The notes: a model not told the origin generated them from the letters alone. A stretch of DNA of 64,000 nt from Acidobacteriota bacterium (GCA_016716905.1 JADJUS010000022.1:682001-746000); one strand, 5' to 3'; positions 1 to 8,867 are shown, counted from the first letter of the stretch. Program-made: numbers and translations.

Positions 1-1
1 A

Positions 2-151
2 GGCGGAGCCCGGTGGTTCACCAACTCCCACCTGGCCCTGGCCGTGGACCTGCGGTTCTACCTGACCCGGCCGGCCCTGGCCACGACGGTCACCGCCGCC
101 CGGGCGCGCGAGCGCGTGTTCCTCCTGTCCCTGGGAATTTCGCTCAAATAG
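2..151 (+). CDS. C-terminal end of a possible outer-membrane beta-barrel protein (partial)
   Basis: An open frame runs from the window edge to a TAG at 149-151 and encodes 49 residues; the start lies outside the window. Residues alternate hydrophobic and polar (for example HLALAVDLRFYLT) and the last strand reads RVFLLSLGISLK, the kind of amphipathic terminal strand seen in small outer-membrane barrels. The C-terminal residue is Lys rather than the usual Phe, so the assignment is only a guess. No domain motif is visible in the fragment. It ends 39 bp before infA on the same strand. Confidence 0.4.
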   Translation, partial: GGARWFTNSHLALAVDLRFYLTRPALATTVTAARARERVFLLSLGISLK

Positions 152-190
152 GCCTTCGGCTATACTTGAGAGCTTGAAAGGACTGCGAAT

Positions 191-409
191 TTGAGTAAGG
201 ACGATCTGATTGATGTCCAGGGCACCGTGGTCGCCGTGCATAGCGGCGGCCTGTATCGCGTGCAAGTGGATTCTGGCCACGAAGTATTGGCCCAGTTGAG
301 CGGCCGGATGCGCCGCTTCCGCATTAAGGTCGTGCCGGGAGACCGGGTCACCGTGGGCGTCTCGCCTTACGACCCTGTCAGAGGCATCATCACCTTCCGG
401 GCTCGCTAG
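191..409 (+). CDS. infA: Translation initiation factor IF-1
   Basis: IF-1 binds the 30S A site and helps IF-2 and IF-3 assemble the initiation complex in the cytoplasm. The 72-residue product has the family's full length and is one S1/OB fold: N-terminal DLIDVQGTVVAVHSGGLYRV, then the conserved LSGRMRRFRIKVVPGDRV core and a C-terminal RGIITFRAR. The start is TTG at 191, preceded by AAAGGA about 8 nt upstream; no ATG in frame fits the family length. A DEAD-box RNA helicase gene follows 16 bp later on the same strand, probably co-transcribed. Confidence 0.95.
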   Translation: MSKDDLIDVQGTVVAVHSGGLYRVQVDSGHEVLAQLSGRMRRFRIKVVPGDRVTVGVSPYDPVRGIITFRAR

Positions 410-425
410 AGTCGCACCAGAAGCT

Positions 426-1688
426 TTGTCCACACACTCAGAAGCTCCCAGACCACAACGGCGCAGGCGAAGCGGTGGAGGGGGAGGCGGCGGCGCGCGC
501 CCGGCCAACCGTTCCACAGGCACCGTCAAGTCCACGTCGACGACGCGCGTCTCGCAGCCGTTTGACCCCGCACCAGTTCCCTTCACATCGCTCATTACCG
601 AGCCGGCCGTACTCGACGCACTGGCGCAGCGCGGCTTCGTGCAGACCACGCCGATTCAAAGCGCGGTGCTGCCGTACGCCCTGACAGGCCGAGGCGTCAT
701 CGGCTGCGCGGAAACCGGCACGGGCAAGACGGCCGCGTATCTTCTCCCCATCCTGGTCAAGCTGATGGCCGCGGGCCACACGGATTCGCACAACACCATT
801 CGCGCGCTGATCCTCGCGCCCACGCGCGAACTTGCCACGCAGATTGACGACGAGATTCAGGGCTTCGCGTATCACGCGCCCGTCGCGAGCGTCCCGGTCT
901 ACGGCGGCGTTCCCATGGAGCCCCAGGAGCGCGCCCTCAAAGCCGGCGTCGACATCGTCGTCGCCACGCCCGGACGGTTGCTGGACCACATGCGGAGCAA
1001 TGTGGGCGACTTCTCCAACGTGGAAGTGTTTGTGCTCGACGAGGCGGACCGCATGATGGACATGGGCTTCTGGCCCGACGTGCGCCGCATCGCCGAGATC
1101 ATGCCGGCCACGGCGAACCGCCAGACCATGTTGTTTTCGGCGACGATGCCGGAAGAGGTGATGCGATTTGCGGATGAACTGTCGCCCGATGCGGCGCTCA
1201 TCCAGGTGGGGTCGAGCCGCGGACCTGCGGCGACGATCACCCATGAAGCGCGTATTGTGTCGTCGCGCGAAAAGCCCGCGGCCCTCGCACGAGAGCTGCG
1301 GCGCGAACGCGGCACGGCGATCGTCTTTGTGAACACCAAGATCGGGTGCGACCGGCTCTCGCGTGAACTGCAGCGATCCGGTCTGCGCGCGGCCGCGGTG
1401 CATGCGGACCGGCCGCAGAAAGAGCGCACGGAGACCATCGAGGCGTTCCGCTCTGGCCGCGTCAAAGTGCTGGTGGCGACAGACGTCGCCGCGCGCGGCC
1501 TGGATATTGACGATGTGGCGCTCGTGGTGAATTACGAAGTGCCTCGGTCTGTGGACAGCTACGTGCACCGCGTGGGCCGCACCGGCCGGAACGACGCCAC
1601 GGGCCACGCCCTGACGCTGGCCGACGAACACGAGCGCTCGTACCTCGAAGACATCGAAAAGGCGTTCGGCCTCAAACTCCTTCGCTGA
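426..1688 (+). CDS. DEAD-box ATP-dependent RNA helicase (RhlE-like)
   Basis: A cytoplasmic RNA helicase that unwinds short duplexes during ribosome assembly, mRNA decay or cold adaptation. Motifs in order: Q motif around residues 71-80 (FVQTTPIQSA), Walker A AETGTGKT 95-102, Ia PTRELA 132-137, TPGRLLD 181-187, Walker B DEAD 205-208, SAT 238-240, ATDVAARGLDI 351-361 and motif VI HRVGRTGR 381-388. The first 50 residues are a low-complexity Arg/Gly tail, plausible for RNA contact. At 420 residues it is a minimal RhlE-size protein. The start is taken as TTG at 426; no better ATG precedes the Q motif. The gene lies 16 bp downstream of infA, consistent with a translation-related transcription unit. 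Confidence 0.93.
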   Translation: MSTHSEAPRPQRRRRSGGGGGGGARPANRSTGTVKSTSTTRVSQPFDPAPVPFTSLITEPAVLDALAQRGFVQTTPIQSAVLPYALTGRGVIGCAETGTGKTAAYLLPILVKLMAAGHTDSHNTIRALILAPTRELATQIDDEIQGFAYHAPVASVPVYGGVPMEPQERALKAGVDIVVATPGRLLDHMRSNVGDFSNVEVFVLDEADRMMDMGFWPDVRRIAEIMPATANRQTMLFSATMPEEVMRFADELSPDAALIQVGSSRGPAATITHEARIVSSREKPAALARELRRERGTAIVFVNTKIGCDRLSRELQRSGLRAAAVHADRPQKERTETIEAFRSGRVKVLVATDVAARGLDIDDVALVVNYEVPRSVDSYVHRVGRTGRNDATGHALTLADEHERSYLEDIEKAFGLKLLR

Positions 1689-1764
1689 TCACGACGGATC
1701 ACAGGAGACGCAGAGACACGGAGGTTCGTTTTGAAGGGCCTCGCGTCACACCGCATCGGTATTT

Positions 1765-1793
1765 CGTAGGGCGCGCTGAACCTCAAGCGCGCC
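1765..1793. repeat. Short interspersed palindrome, family R
   Basis: A CGTAG start is followed by a GGCGCGC stem, a TGAACCTCAA loop and a GCGCGCC stem. The same design (CGTAG, variable stem, conserved CTNNNCTCAAG loop, matching stem) recurs at 5069, 8666, 8701, 40503, 51323, 60504 and 62643. It lies 24 bp left of the IS30 element. Confidence 0.8.
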
Positions 1794-1817
1794 GGGTCCC
1801 GCGGCTGCTCTATCGCA

Positions 1818-3061
1818 CTCGGGCTTGAGGAACAGCCCGGGTGAATTCATGCGGTCGTCGCAACGCCCTTCGACTGGAGGGACAAAATGCGACGATTCCG
1901 TATGAGTGATGCGGCGATTGGTGAGGCCTGGCAACGACGACAGCAGGGGGAGACGTACCGCGTGATTGCGGCGGCGCTGGGCTGTCATGAAGGGTCGGTC
2001 TACTTTCACATCCAGAAGCGCGGCGGGGTGCCGCCGCGCATCCGCCATCGGGCGGCGCGGGTGCTGTCTCGCGCGGATCGGGAGGAAATTTCCCGCGGCT
2101 TAGCGGCCGCCGAGTCGTTTCGCTCGCTCGCGCGACGGCTCCACCGCGAGCCGTCGACCATCAGCCGCGAAGTGGCGCGGCATGGTGGGCGGACCCAGTA
2201 TCGCGCGACGGCGGCGGATGCAGCGGCGTGGCAAGCCGCGTGCCGGCCCAAACCCAGCCGCTTGGCCACGTGTGCGCGGTTGCGCCATCGGGTGACGCGG
2301 CAGCTGCAACGCGGGTGGTCGCCCGAGCAGATTGCAGGCTGGTTGCGGTGGCGCTGGCCCGATAATCCGGCCATGCACGTGTCGCACGAAACGATCTATC
2401 AGAGCCTGTATGTGCAAGCGCGCGGGGGCCTCAAGCGCGTCCTGGTCCAGCATTTGCGCCGAGGGCGGCCCCAACGCCGGCCGCGGCGATGGGCCGGACA
2501 CACGGGCACGCGCATTGCCGATGTCGTCTCGATTCGCGAGCGGCCGGCCGCCGTCGAGGATCGCGCGGTGCCCGGCCATTGGGAAGGCGATCTGTTGCGC
2601 GGCGCGCATCAGAGCCACGTCGTCACACTCGTCGAGCGCCAGTCCCGCTTCGTGGTGCTGATCCGCCTGCCGCACACCGATGCGCCCACCGTCGCGCAGG
2701 CGCTCGCGCGACGCGTACAACGCTTGCCCGCCGCGCTGCGCCAATCGCTCACGTGGGATCGGGGCGGTGAAATGGCGCACCATCGCCGCTTCACCGTCGC
2801 CACGAATGTCCAAGTGTATTTCTGCGATCCGCAGAGCCCGTGGCAACGCGGCTCCAATGAAAACACCAATGGGCTGTTGCGGCAGTATCTACCCCGCGGC
2901 CGCGACTTCACCGGCGTCTCGCAAGTGCAGCTGAACCAGATCGCCCGGCTGCTCAACACGCGCCCTCGGAAAACCCTGAAGTACGAGACGCCGGCTGATA
3001 GACTCGCCGCGGCTGTTGCAGCGACCGCGTGAACTCAAGCGGGCTGTTCCTCAAGCCCGAG
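1818..3061 (+). mobile_element. IS30-family insertion sequence, 1244 bp
   Basis: Terminal inverted repeats were found by eye: 1818-1864 and 3015-3061 match at 41 of 47 positions, the outermost 22 perfectly. They enclose one transposase gene whose stop codon lies inside the right repeat. Flanking bases (GCA on the left, GCG on the right) do not give a clear 2-3 bp target duplication, so the insertion may be old or the boundary off by a base. The outer 22 nt are themselves a stem-loop and are identical to the core of a solitary palindrome at 40503-40531. Confidence 0.85.
1887..3032 (+). CDS. IS30-family DDE transposase
   Basis: Catalyses cut-and-paste or circle-mediated transposition of the surrounding element. 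The N-terminal ~110 residues hold two helix-turn-helix segments (one around AIGEAWQRRQQGETYRVIAA, a second at SFRSLARRLHREPSTISREV), followed by the typical IS30 segment GWSPEQIAGWLR and HETIYQSLY. The catalytic core shows HWEGDLLRG (first Asp), LTWDRGGEM (second Asp) and SNENTNGLLRQYLP (Glu), then LNTRPRKTL near the C terminus. At 381 residues it looks intact. An in-frame ATG at 1887 follows a GGAGGGA Shine-Dalgarno sequence. The last codons and stop lie in the right inverted repeat. Confidence 0.95.
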   Translation: MRRFRMSDAAIGEAWQRRQQGETYRVIAAALGCHEGSVYFHIQKRGGVPPRIRHRAARVLSRADREEISRGLAAAESFRSLARRLHREPSTISREVARHGGRTQYRATAADAAAWQAACRPKPSRLATCARLRHRVTRQLQRGWSPEQIAGWLRWRWPDNPAMHVSHETIYQSLYVQARGGLKRVLVQHLRRGRPQRRPRRWAGHTGTRIADVVSIRERPAAVEDRAVPGHWEGDLLRGAHQSHVVTLVERQSRFVVLIRLPHTDAPTVAQALARRVQRLPAALRQSLTWDRGGEMAHHRRFTVATNVQVYFCDPQSPWQRGSNENTNGLLRQYLPRGRDFTGVSQVQLNQIARLLNTRPRKTLKYETPADRLAAAVAATA

Positions 3062-3070
3062 GCGCGTCTT

Positions 3071-3141
3071 GACCCCAGGACTCCAGGACTCCAGGACTCC
3101 AGGACCCCGACGCTGGACTCTGGACCCTGGACCCTGGACTC
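3071..3141. repeat. GGACTC/GGACCCTGG simple repeat, family G
   Basis: Tandem units of GACTCCAG and GGACCCTGGACTC lie just before the signal peptide of the next gene. Related stretches occur at 40537-40562, 44278-44326 and 58733-58768, always in intergenic positions or at gene ends. Confidence 0.7.
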
Positions 3142-3157
3142 CCATACACTCGCGCGC

Positions 3158-5053
3158 ATGGCACGCACTCATGTGGGAGCGCGCGCGGCGCTGATGGCGC
3201 TGGCGCTGGCGGGAGCCGTCGGTGCGCCGGCTGCTGCGGCTCGGAAAACGCAGCAGGCGCCGCCGGCGCAGTCTCAACAGGTCGGCACTGGGATGATCGC
3301 TGGTCGCGTGATCGACACAGACACACGGCAGCCCGTCCAAGGTGCGGTGATTACCCTGGCCCCGATCGTCTCCACGACGGGACGCGGCGGCGGGATTGGG
3401 CCGATTCGTCCTGTCAAGACCGACTCGCAGGGTCGGTTCGTGTTCACGGGCCTTCCTGTCGGGACCTATGCCCACCTCGCGCAAATGGAGGGCTACTCTG
3501 CGTTAGCCTCACGCGAGATCACCAACCTGACATCGGGCGCAACCGTCACGAACATCACGATCACACTGACGCGGCTCGGCACCATCAGCGGAACCGTACG
3601 CGACGACGCGGGTGACCCGGTGGTGGGCGTTGAGGTGGTGGCGTTTCGTCGCACAACTCTGCAGGGACGACCGCCGGTGTTGGCGGGAGCCGGTCGCTCC
3701 AGGACCGATGACCTGGGGCACTATCGCATCACAAACCTACAACCAGTGGAGTACTACATCTGCGCGTGCAATCGGGAACCGATTCCGTTCGACGGCCAGT
3801 TGCTGACCACGCTGGCGGGACGCCCGCTGGATTTGCTCGCGGTGGCCGGCCGCGCGGCCAAGGCCGGCGCCGATGCCGCGAGCATCGACACCACTCTTCG
3901 AACATTCGCTCCGACATTCCATCCGAACACGCCGCTCGCCAGCCGCGCGGTACGCGTCAAGGCGACGGGCGCACAGCCGCAGTCGGCGATCGACATCGAG
4001 GTGTCGGCGGTGCGAGCCGCGCGAGTCTCGGGCATGGTGCTGGGAGCAGCGAACAACAGCTTTTATTCGGGTGCCCTCGCGCTGGTACCGATCGGCGACA
4101 TTCCAGAGGCGGCAGCCATCACTCAACTGGTACCGATGCTGGTGCAGCCCGATGGCCGGTTTGATTTCGTAGGAGTGGCGCCGGGCCAATACCTGTTGGA
4201 AGCCCGGTTCGTGCCGGGTCGGGCCGGTGGTGGGCCCTCTGGCGCAGCGCTGGCGTTCATTGGAGGAAGGGGTACGGCGGCCCCGAGCGGCGCGCGCGGA
4301 GGACAACCGCCCGGGAATTCGATGTGGGCCTCGCAGGTCGTGTCTGTTGGCGAAGAGGACGTGACAGGGCTCGTGATCGGAATGCAACCGGGCGCGACGA
4401 TCACGGGCCGTCTTGAGTTCGTCGGCAACTCTCCCCCGCCACCTTCGGCGCCGCCGGTCCAGCCGGGTCAGCCGATGACGACTCGGCCAAACGGCATCCA
4501 ACTCAATCCGCTGGATGCACCTCCGAGAGGACGGGCCTTCACCACCACGGTCACTCCCGACGGTACGTTCCAACTGCCAGGCGTCGTCCCTGGCCGCTAC
4601 GTGGTGTCACCGGCGATCAACGTTCCTGGCTGGCCAACGCTGCAGTCGATCACGCTGGGCGGCGTTGATATCACCGACACGCTCCTCGACATTGATGGTC
4701 GCGACCTTGCCAACCTGGTGGTGACGATCACCGATGTCCCGATGGCGGAGATCCGCGGGACTGTCGCCGCCAGCCTCGGCAACGCTGAGGCCGAGACATG
4801 GGTTCGACTGTTTCCCGTCGACCGTCGGTACTGGGATGAACCGTTCGGCGCATTCGCACGATTCAAGAACATGCGAGTGGAAAACAACAGCTTCACGCTG
4901 GCGCGCATACCAGCCGGCGAGTACTACCTGATCGCCGTGAGTGAAGGCGGCCTGGAGTGGATGGACAAAGCCACGCTTGACGCGATGGCGCGGTCGGCGG
5001 AACGCGTGCGTGTGGTGAACGGCGACAAGAAAGTGCTGGAGGTACGACGATGA
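3158..5053 (+). CDS. Secreted carboxypeptidase-regulatory-like domain protein
   Basis: Predicted exported protein of 631 residues with no recognised catalytic site. The N terminus MARTHVGARAALMALALAG is a signal peptide ending near GAPAAAA. Beta-sandwich (CarboxypepD_reg/Cna-B-like) modules follow: GMIAGRVIDTDTRQPVQGAV near residue 55, GTISGTVRDDAGDPVVGVEV near 145, and later RVSGMV, ITGRLEF and IRGTVAAS units. I place the start at ATG 3158 rather than at an upstream GTG, because the latter would put IS and repeat sequence in front of the signal peptide. The stop overlaps the next start (ATGA), and the next two genes have the same architecture, so the three are probably made together. Such proteins are common beside Oar-like receptors in Acidobacteriota; their function is unknown. 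Confidence 0.8.
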   Translation: MARTHVGARAALMALALAGAVGAPAAAARKTQQAPPAQSQQVGTGMIAGRVIDTDTRQPVQGAVITLAPIVSTTGRGGGIGPIRPVKTDSQGRFVFTGLPVGTYAHLAQMEGYSALASREITNLTSGATVTNITITLTRLGTISGTVRDDAGDPVVGVEVVAFRRTTLQGRPPVLAGAGRSRTDDLGHYRITNLQPVEYYICACNREPIPFDGQLLTTLAGRPLDLLAVAGRAAKAGADAASIDTTLRTFAPTFHPNTPLASRAVRVKATGAQPQSAIDIEVSAVRAARVSGMVLGAANNSFYSGALALVPIGDIPEAAAITQLVPMLVQPDGRFDFVGVAPGQYLLEARFVPGRAGGGPSGAALAFIGGRGTAAPSGARGGQPPGNSMWASQVVSVGEEDVTGLVIGMQPGATITGRLEFVGNSPPPPSAPPVQPGQPMTTRPNGIQLNPLDAPPRGRAFTTTVTPDGTFQLPGVVPGRYVVSPAINVPGWPTLQSITLGGVDITDTLLDIDGRDLANLVVTITDVPMAEIRGTVAASLGNAEAETWVRLFPVDRRYWDEPFGAFARFKNMRVENNSFTLARIPAGEYYLIAVSEGGLEWMDKATLDAMARSAERVRVVNGDKKVLEVRR

Positions 5054-6846
5054 GGAGCCCGCGGAGCTGCGGCCTTGAGACCCAGGCCGCGCTACGAACA
5101 CTCTTGTCTCTGGCCTTCACTTTTATCGCGGCCATTGCAGTAGCGGCGCAGGTCCCGCAGCGGGACACGCGGAAGCCGGCGACGGCTGGCGCGCCGGTCG
5201 CGCCGGCGCCGACCGGCACGGGAACGCTCGCCGGTGAAGTGGTGGCCGATGCCACGGGCGCGAAACTGCGCCTCGCGCACGTGGTGCTCATCGGCGCCAC
5301 CACGGGCGTGCTGAAAGTCACTGCCACCGACGCCGCCGGGAAGTTCACCTTCACCAACCTTCCCGTCGATCGCTACACCGTGGGCGCCAGCAAACTGCCC
5401 TACCTCGGCGCCGTCGCAGGCGCGCGTCGCCCCGTGCGGCCGGGGGCGCCCGTGGCCCTCGCCGAGGGCGCGCGCATCGACAACGTCACCATCAGGCTGC
5501 CTATGGGCGCGGCCGTCTCGGGGGTCATCTACGACGAACAGGGCAAACCCGCGCCCGGCGTGGGTGTCACCCTCCAGCAGCGCAAAGTGCAGAACGGCGA
5601 ACGTGTGCTGTCTGGGGCGGGCGTCGTGAGCACCGACGATCGCGGTGCCTACCGCGTATACGGCCTGGCGCCCGGCGAATACCTCGTCGCCGCGATGCCC
5701 ACGCGTCAGAACACGAATGTGCGGACGCTCACAGACGCCGACGTGGATGCGATGTTGAAGGGCGGCGCAAGCGCCGCGCCACCTCCCGAAGAAGCCAACC
5801 TGACATTCGCACCCGTCTACTATCCGGGCACAACTCGCGTGAATGACGCACAGCCGATACTGATTTCGACCGGCGAAGATCGGCAGAACGTGGACCTGCG
5901 GCTCGAGCGAGTGAGAACCGTGCGCATCGAGGGCGTCGTCGCCACCGGCGACGGCCAGCCATTGCAAAACGCGAATGTGCAGTTTGGCACCACGGCCGGC
6001 ACGAGCCCGCTGCAAATCGCGTCCACGATCAGAGTTGGTCCCGATGGGCGTTTCGGCATGGCGATGGGGCCGGGTTCGTACACGTTGATCGCGCGCGGTG
6101 GAGCCGGTCCACAGAACGGCCAGTTTGCGTTTGCCGTGGTGGACGTCTCCGGAGTGGAGGTCTCGGGCGTGCAGTTAACCCTGCAGCCACCACTGTCATT
6201 TGCCGGTCGATTAACAGCCGCCGGCACCGCGACCGCACCAGCGCTCGCCGGCCACAGGATTCAGGTGCGATCGCTCACGCGCGCGTCGGATGGCGCGGCG
6301 CAGGTGACCGCAACGACACCAGCCGGGGAGTTTACGGTCACGGGACTGGTCCCGGGTCGTTACGTAATTGGGAACGCACCGTTCTTTGGCGCCTCGACCG
6401 CGAGCGTGACGTGGGGACTTGAGTCGGTGATGGTCGATGGCAAGGACGTCACAGACCTTCCGGTGACCATTGCACCTGAAGCGATGCCGAAAGAAGTGGT
6501 CGTCACACTCGGCGACCGATGGCAGGAACTGTCGGGCCGTGTGGCCGATGGCGCGGGCAACGGCGTTAGCGATTACACCGTGATGGTGTTTCCCGTGAAC
6601 CCGGAGTATTGGCTGTGGGGCTCGCGCCGGATCGTGACCGCTCAACCCGGCACCGACGGCCGCTTCAGCCTCGGCGGCCCCGGCCCGGCATTGCTGCCTG
6701 CCGGTGAGTACTACCTCGCCGCGGTCACCGACGTCTCGAAAGACGAACAGTACGACCCGGCGTTCCTGCAGTCTCTTATTTCCTCCTCGGTGCGCATCAC
6801 GCTTGCGCCTGGTGAAAAGCGCACCCAGAACCTGGCGATTCGATGA
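5050..6846 (+). CDS. Secreted carboxypeptidase-regulatory-like domain protein
   Basis: Second of three coupled paralogues, 598 residues. A hydrophobic export segment TLLSLAFTFIAAIAVAAQ (about residues 17-34) precedes a Pro/Ala linker and repeated beta-sandwich modules: GTLAGEVVADATGAKLRLAH, AVSGVIYDEQGKPAPGVGV, RIEGVVATGDGQPLQNANV and LSGRVADGAGNGVSDY, each followed by a GRF or GKF strand and a PGEYL/PGRYV-type strand. Residues 7-16 are encoded by a family R palindrome, so the start of the leader is repeat-derived. ATG 5050 overlaps the previous stop, and the stop overlaps the next start (ATGA at 6843). Probably periplasmic or cell-surface; no enzymatic motif is seen. Confidence 0.8.
   Translation: MRSPRSCGLETQAALRTLLSLAFTFIAAIAVAAQVPQRDTRKPATAGAPVAPAPTGTGTLAGEVVADATGAKLRLAHVVLIGATTGVLKVTATDAAGKFTFTNLPVDRYTVGASKLPYLGAVAGARRPVRPGAPVALAEGARIDNVTIRLPMGAAVSGVIYDEQGKPAPGVGVTLQQRKVQNGERVLSGAGVVSTDDRGAYRVYGLAPGEYLVAAMPTRQNTNVRTLTDADVDAMLKGGASAAPPPEEANLTFAPVYYPGTTRVNDAQPILISTGEDRQNVDLRLERVRTVRIEGVVATGDGQPLQNANVQFGTTAGTSPLQIASTIRVGPDGRFGMAMGPGSYTLIARGGAGPQNGQFAFAVVDVSGVEVSGVQLTLQPPLSFAGRLTAAGTATAPALAGHRIQVRSLTRASDGAAQVTATTPAGEFTVTGLVPGRYVIGNAPFFGASTASVTWGLESVMVDGKDVTDLPVTIAPEAMPKEVVVTLGDRWQELSGRVADGAGNGVSDYTVMVFPVNPEYWLWGSRRIVTAQPGTDGRFSLGGPGPALLPAGEYYLAAVTDVSKDEQYDPAFLQSLISSSVRITLAPGEKRTQNLAIR
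5069..5096. repeat. Family R palindrome inside a coding start region
   Basis: GCGGCC stem, TTGAGACCCA loop, GGCCGC stem and GCTACG. It lies within the first codons of the second regulatory-domain gene and so encodes part of its leader. Confidence 0.75.
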
Positions 6847-8627
6847 CGCAGACACAACCACCACGTGCTGGGGTGCTCGGTGCTGACGTGCTGAAGTGCT
6901 GGGTGCTGGGGTGCTGGGTGCTCATGTGCTCGGGTGCTGTTGTGCTGGTGGGTTCCGTCCAGGACCTTGGCACTGGCGTGATCGCAGGCGTGGTTCGCGA
7001 CGTGACGAGCGGCCAGGCGGTGGAGGGCGTCACGGTGACAATGACCCTTCCCACCACGGGCCCGTCTCCACGGCCCACGCTTGAGTCGCCTCGCCCTTCC
7101 CCGCCACCCTCGAAGACCGTACGAACAGATTCCCAGGGACGCTTCGCGTTCTCGGCGCTTGCGGCCGGTCGCTACACCATGCGCGTGCAGCACTCCGGAT
7201 ATGCGCCGGTGCGAGGCGCGGCCGTGACGCTCAATGCGAGCCAGGTGGTCCCCGACGTCATTCTACAAATCGGCAAACACGGCAGCATCTCCGGCACAGT
7301 GCGCGACGACGCGGGAGATCCGGTAGTCGGCGTCAGCGTGAGGACGTTCAGCAGGCGTCTTGTCGGCTTCAGGCTCGGTCTCTTGCCCAGGGGCACTGCC
7401 ATCAGTGACGACCGCGGCCAGTTCCGGATTGCCGACCTTCCCCCCGGTGACTATCTCGCATGTGCGTGTGCCCGAGACCCTCTGCCCATCGACAAGGAAC
7501 TTCTCGAAAGGATGACGACGTTTTCGGTGCCTGTGACGGGTGTGGCGCGACAGTTGAACGACACGGTGCTGACATTTGCGCCGACCTTCCACACCGGAAG
7601 CACGCGCGTGTCTGATGCCGTGCCGATCACGGTGGGCTACGCCGATGACCGAACGGGAGTGGACATCACGATGCGGCCCGAATCACCGCGCCGAGTGTCG
7701 GGCCAGATCGCCGGTGGCGGCGCGAACGCGGGTGTCGCCTACTCACTGCTGCTGTTCCCCGAAGAAGATGATCCTGCCGCTGCGGTGATCTCCGAGATGG
7801 CACCAGTGGAACTGACGCCTGAGGGGACGTTCCACTTTGCCGCGGTCACGCCCGGAAAGTACACCCTGGAAGCCTTCACCAAAGACGGCACGCCTGGCCT
7901 GTCAGCCTCGGTCAGCGTCATCGTCGGCGACCGCGACCTCACAGATGTAGTGGTGCCCCTCAACGACGGGACAACCGTGCGGGGGCACGTGTACTTTTCA
8001 GGGTCCGCTGCCCAGCCGGGTGATGCTGCCCGAAGACCATCAGTCGGGCTGATGCCGATCTATCTCACGCCTGGCGCGTTGATCAGCATCGGCGCGTCCG
8101 GCACCCCCGTCGGCCGTGCGATGGGCGTCGGGCGGGATGGGTCGTTCACGATTTCCCGTGTTCGACCTGGCCGGTATCTCGTCAGCGTTGTTGGGCTTGA
8201 TACTACCCGTCACACTCTGGAGTCCGTCCGCTCAGATGACGGTCCGCTATCCGATGCCGTCGTGGATGTGCCGCCAGAGGGCATCGAGAATCTTGTCGTC
8301 ACGATGTCAAACGCCGCTCTGGCCACACTCGAGGCGACTGTCGTGCTCGGCAAGTACGAACTGCCGAACGAGATGCGCGTGGCGCTGTTCCCGGTGGATC
8401 GCACCTACTGGTCCGAGACCTTCCTGGCCCCAGGGCGGTTCACATCCGGTTGGCTCACGGCCAGCGGCACCGTCACATTCCCGTCGGTGCCTCCGGGTGA
8501 CTACTACGTGTCTCTCATGCCGACCGACAGCGAGCCGTCGCCTGAGCGCATGACCGAGTGGGCAAAGAGCGCCGCCGTCGTGCGCCTTCGGCCGGGAGAG
8601 AAGGCCAGCGTGACAGTGAAACGGTGA
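6843..8627 (+). CDS. Secreted carboxypeptidase-regulatory-like domain protein
   Basis: Third member of the coupled set, 594 residues. Its leader (residues 8-36, rich in VLG, CWVLG and MCSG) is translated from a GTGCTGG minisatellite and has the hydrophobicity of a signal peptide, perhaps of lipoprotein type because Cys residues are present. Beta-sandwich modules follow: GVIAGVVRDVTSGQAVEGV, SISGTVRDDAGDPVVGVSV, RVSGQIAGGGANAGVAY and VRGHVYFSG, each ending in PGDYL/PGKYT strands. The first half closely resembles the gene at 3158 (shared GTVRDDAGDPVVGV), so the pair probably arose by duplication. ATG 6843 overlaps the preceding stop. The function is unknown; a surface role is inferred. Confidence 0.78.
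   Translation: MTQTQPPRAGVLGADVLKCWVLGCWVLMCSGAVVLVGSVQDLGTGVIAGVVRDVTSGQAVEGVTVTMTLPTTGPSPRPTLESPRPSPPPSKTVRTDSQGRFAFSALAAGRYTMRVQHSGYAPVRGAAVTLNASQVVPDVILQIGKHGSISGTVRDDAGDPVVGVSVRTFSRRLVGFRLGLLPRGTAISDDRGQFRIADLPPGDYLACACARDPLPIDKELLERMTTFSVPVTGVARQLNDTVLTFAPTFHTGSTRVSDAVPITVGYADDRTGVDITMRPESPRRVSGQIAGGGANAGVAYSLLLFPEEDDPAAAVISEMAPVELTPEGTFHFAAVTPGKYTLEAFTKDGTPGLSASVSVIVGDRDLTDVVVPLNDGTTVRGHVYFSGSAAQPGDAARRPSVGLMPIYLTPGALISIGASGTPVGRAMGVGRDGSFTISRVRPGRYLVSVVGLDTTRHTLESVRSDDGPLSDAVVDVPPEGIENLVVTMSNAALATLEATVVLGKYELPNEMRVALFPVDRTYWSETFLAPGRFTSGWLTASGTVTFPSVPPGDYYVSLMPTDSEPSPERMTEWAKSAAVVRLRPGEKASVTVKR
6865..6952. repeat. GTGCTGGG minisatellite, family F
   Basis: About ten imperfect GTGCTGG(G) units, translated in frame as the leader of the gene starting at 6843. 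A second tract of the same type is at 19441-19529. Confidence 0.8.
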
Positions 8628-8665
8628 AGCTGCTCGTCGGCGAACCGGCCTGAGATCCGTCCGGA

Positions 8666-8729
8666 CGTAGCGCGGCCTGGGTCTCAAGGCCGCGGACCTC
8701 GGCGCGCTTGAGACCCAGCGCGCCCTACG
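8666..8729. repeat. Two family R palindromes in opposite orientation
   Basis: 8666-8695 reads CGTAG, GCGGCC stem, TGGGTCTCAA loop, GGCCGC. 8701-8729 is the reverse arrangement with a different stem (GGCGCGC) and ends in CTACG. Both lie downstream of the third regulatory-domain gene. Confidence 0.8.
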
Positions 8730-8797
8730 AAATGCCGATGCAGCGTAGCGCCAGGCCCAGCCCTAACGAAATGCCGATGCAACGTAACGCGAGGCCC
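8727..8797. repeat. Tandem ~31-bp direct repeat
   Basis: 8727-8757 and 8766-8797 share ACGAAATGCCGATGCA, followed by near-identical CGTAGCGCCAGGCC and CGTAACGCGAGGCC. No gene lies in 8628-8867. Confidence 0.7.
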
Positions 8798-8867
8798 TTC
8801 GAAAAGTACCTCCAGAACTCCGAGACTCCTATGATCCGTCGTGATCGTTGATGCAGCGTGATCTCAA

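Noticed and set aside
438..1631. 397-residue open frame antisense to the DEAD-box helicase
   Set aside because: A shadow frame typical of GC-rich coding DNA; Arg/His-rich composition, no motif, and the sense strand carries a complete helicase.
1687..8846. 15-bp inverted pair GATCACGACGGATCA (1687-1701) and its complement (8832-8846) around the IS30 and regulatory-domain genes
   Set aside because: Too short to support a composite element; no further symmetry at either end.
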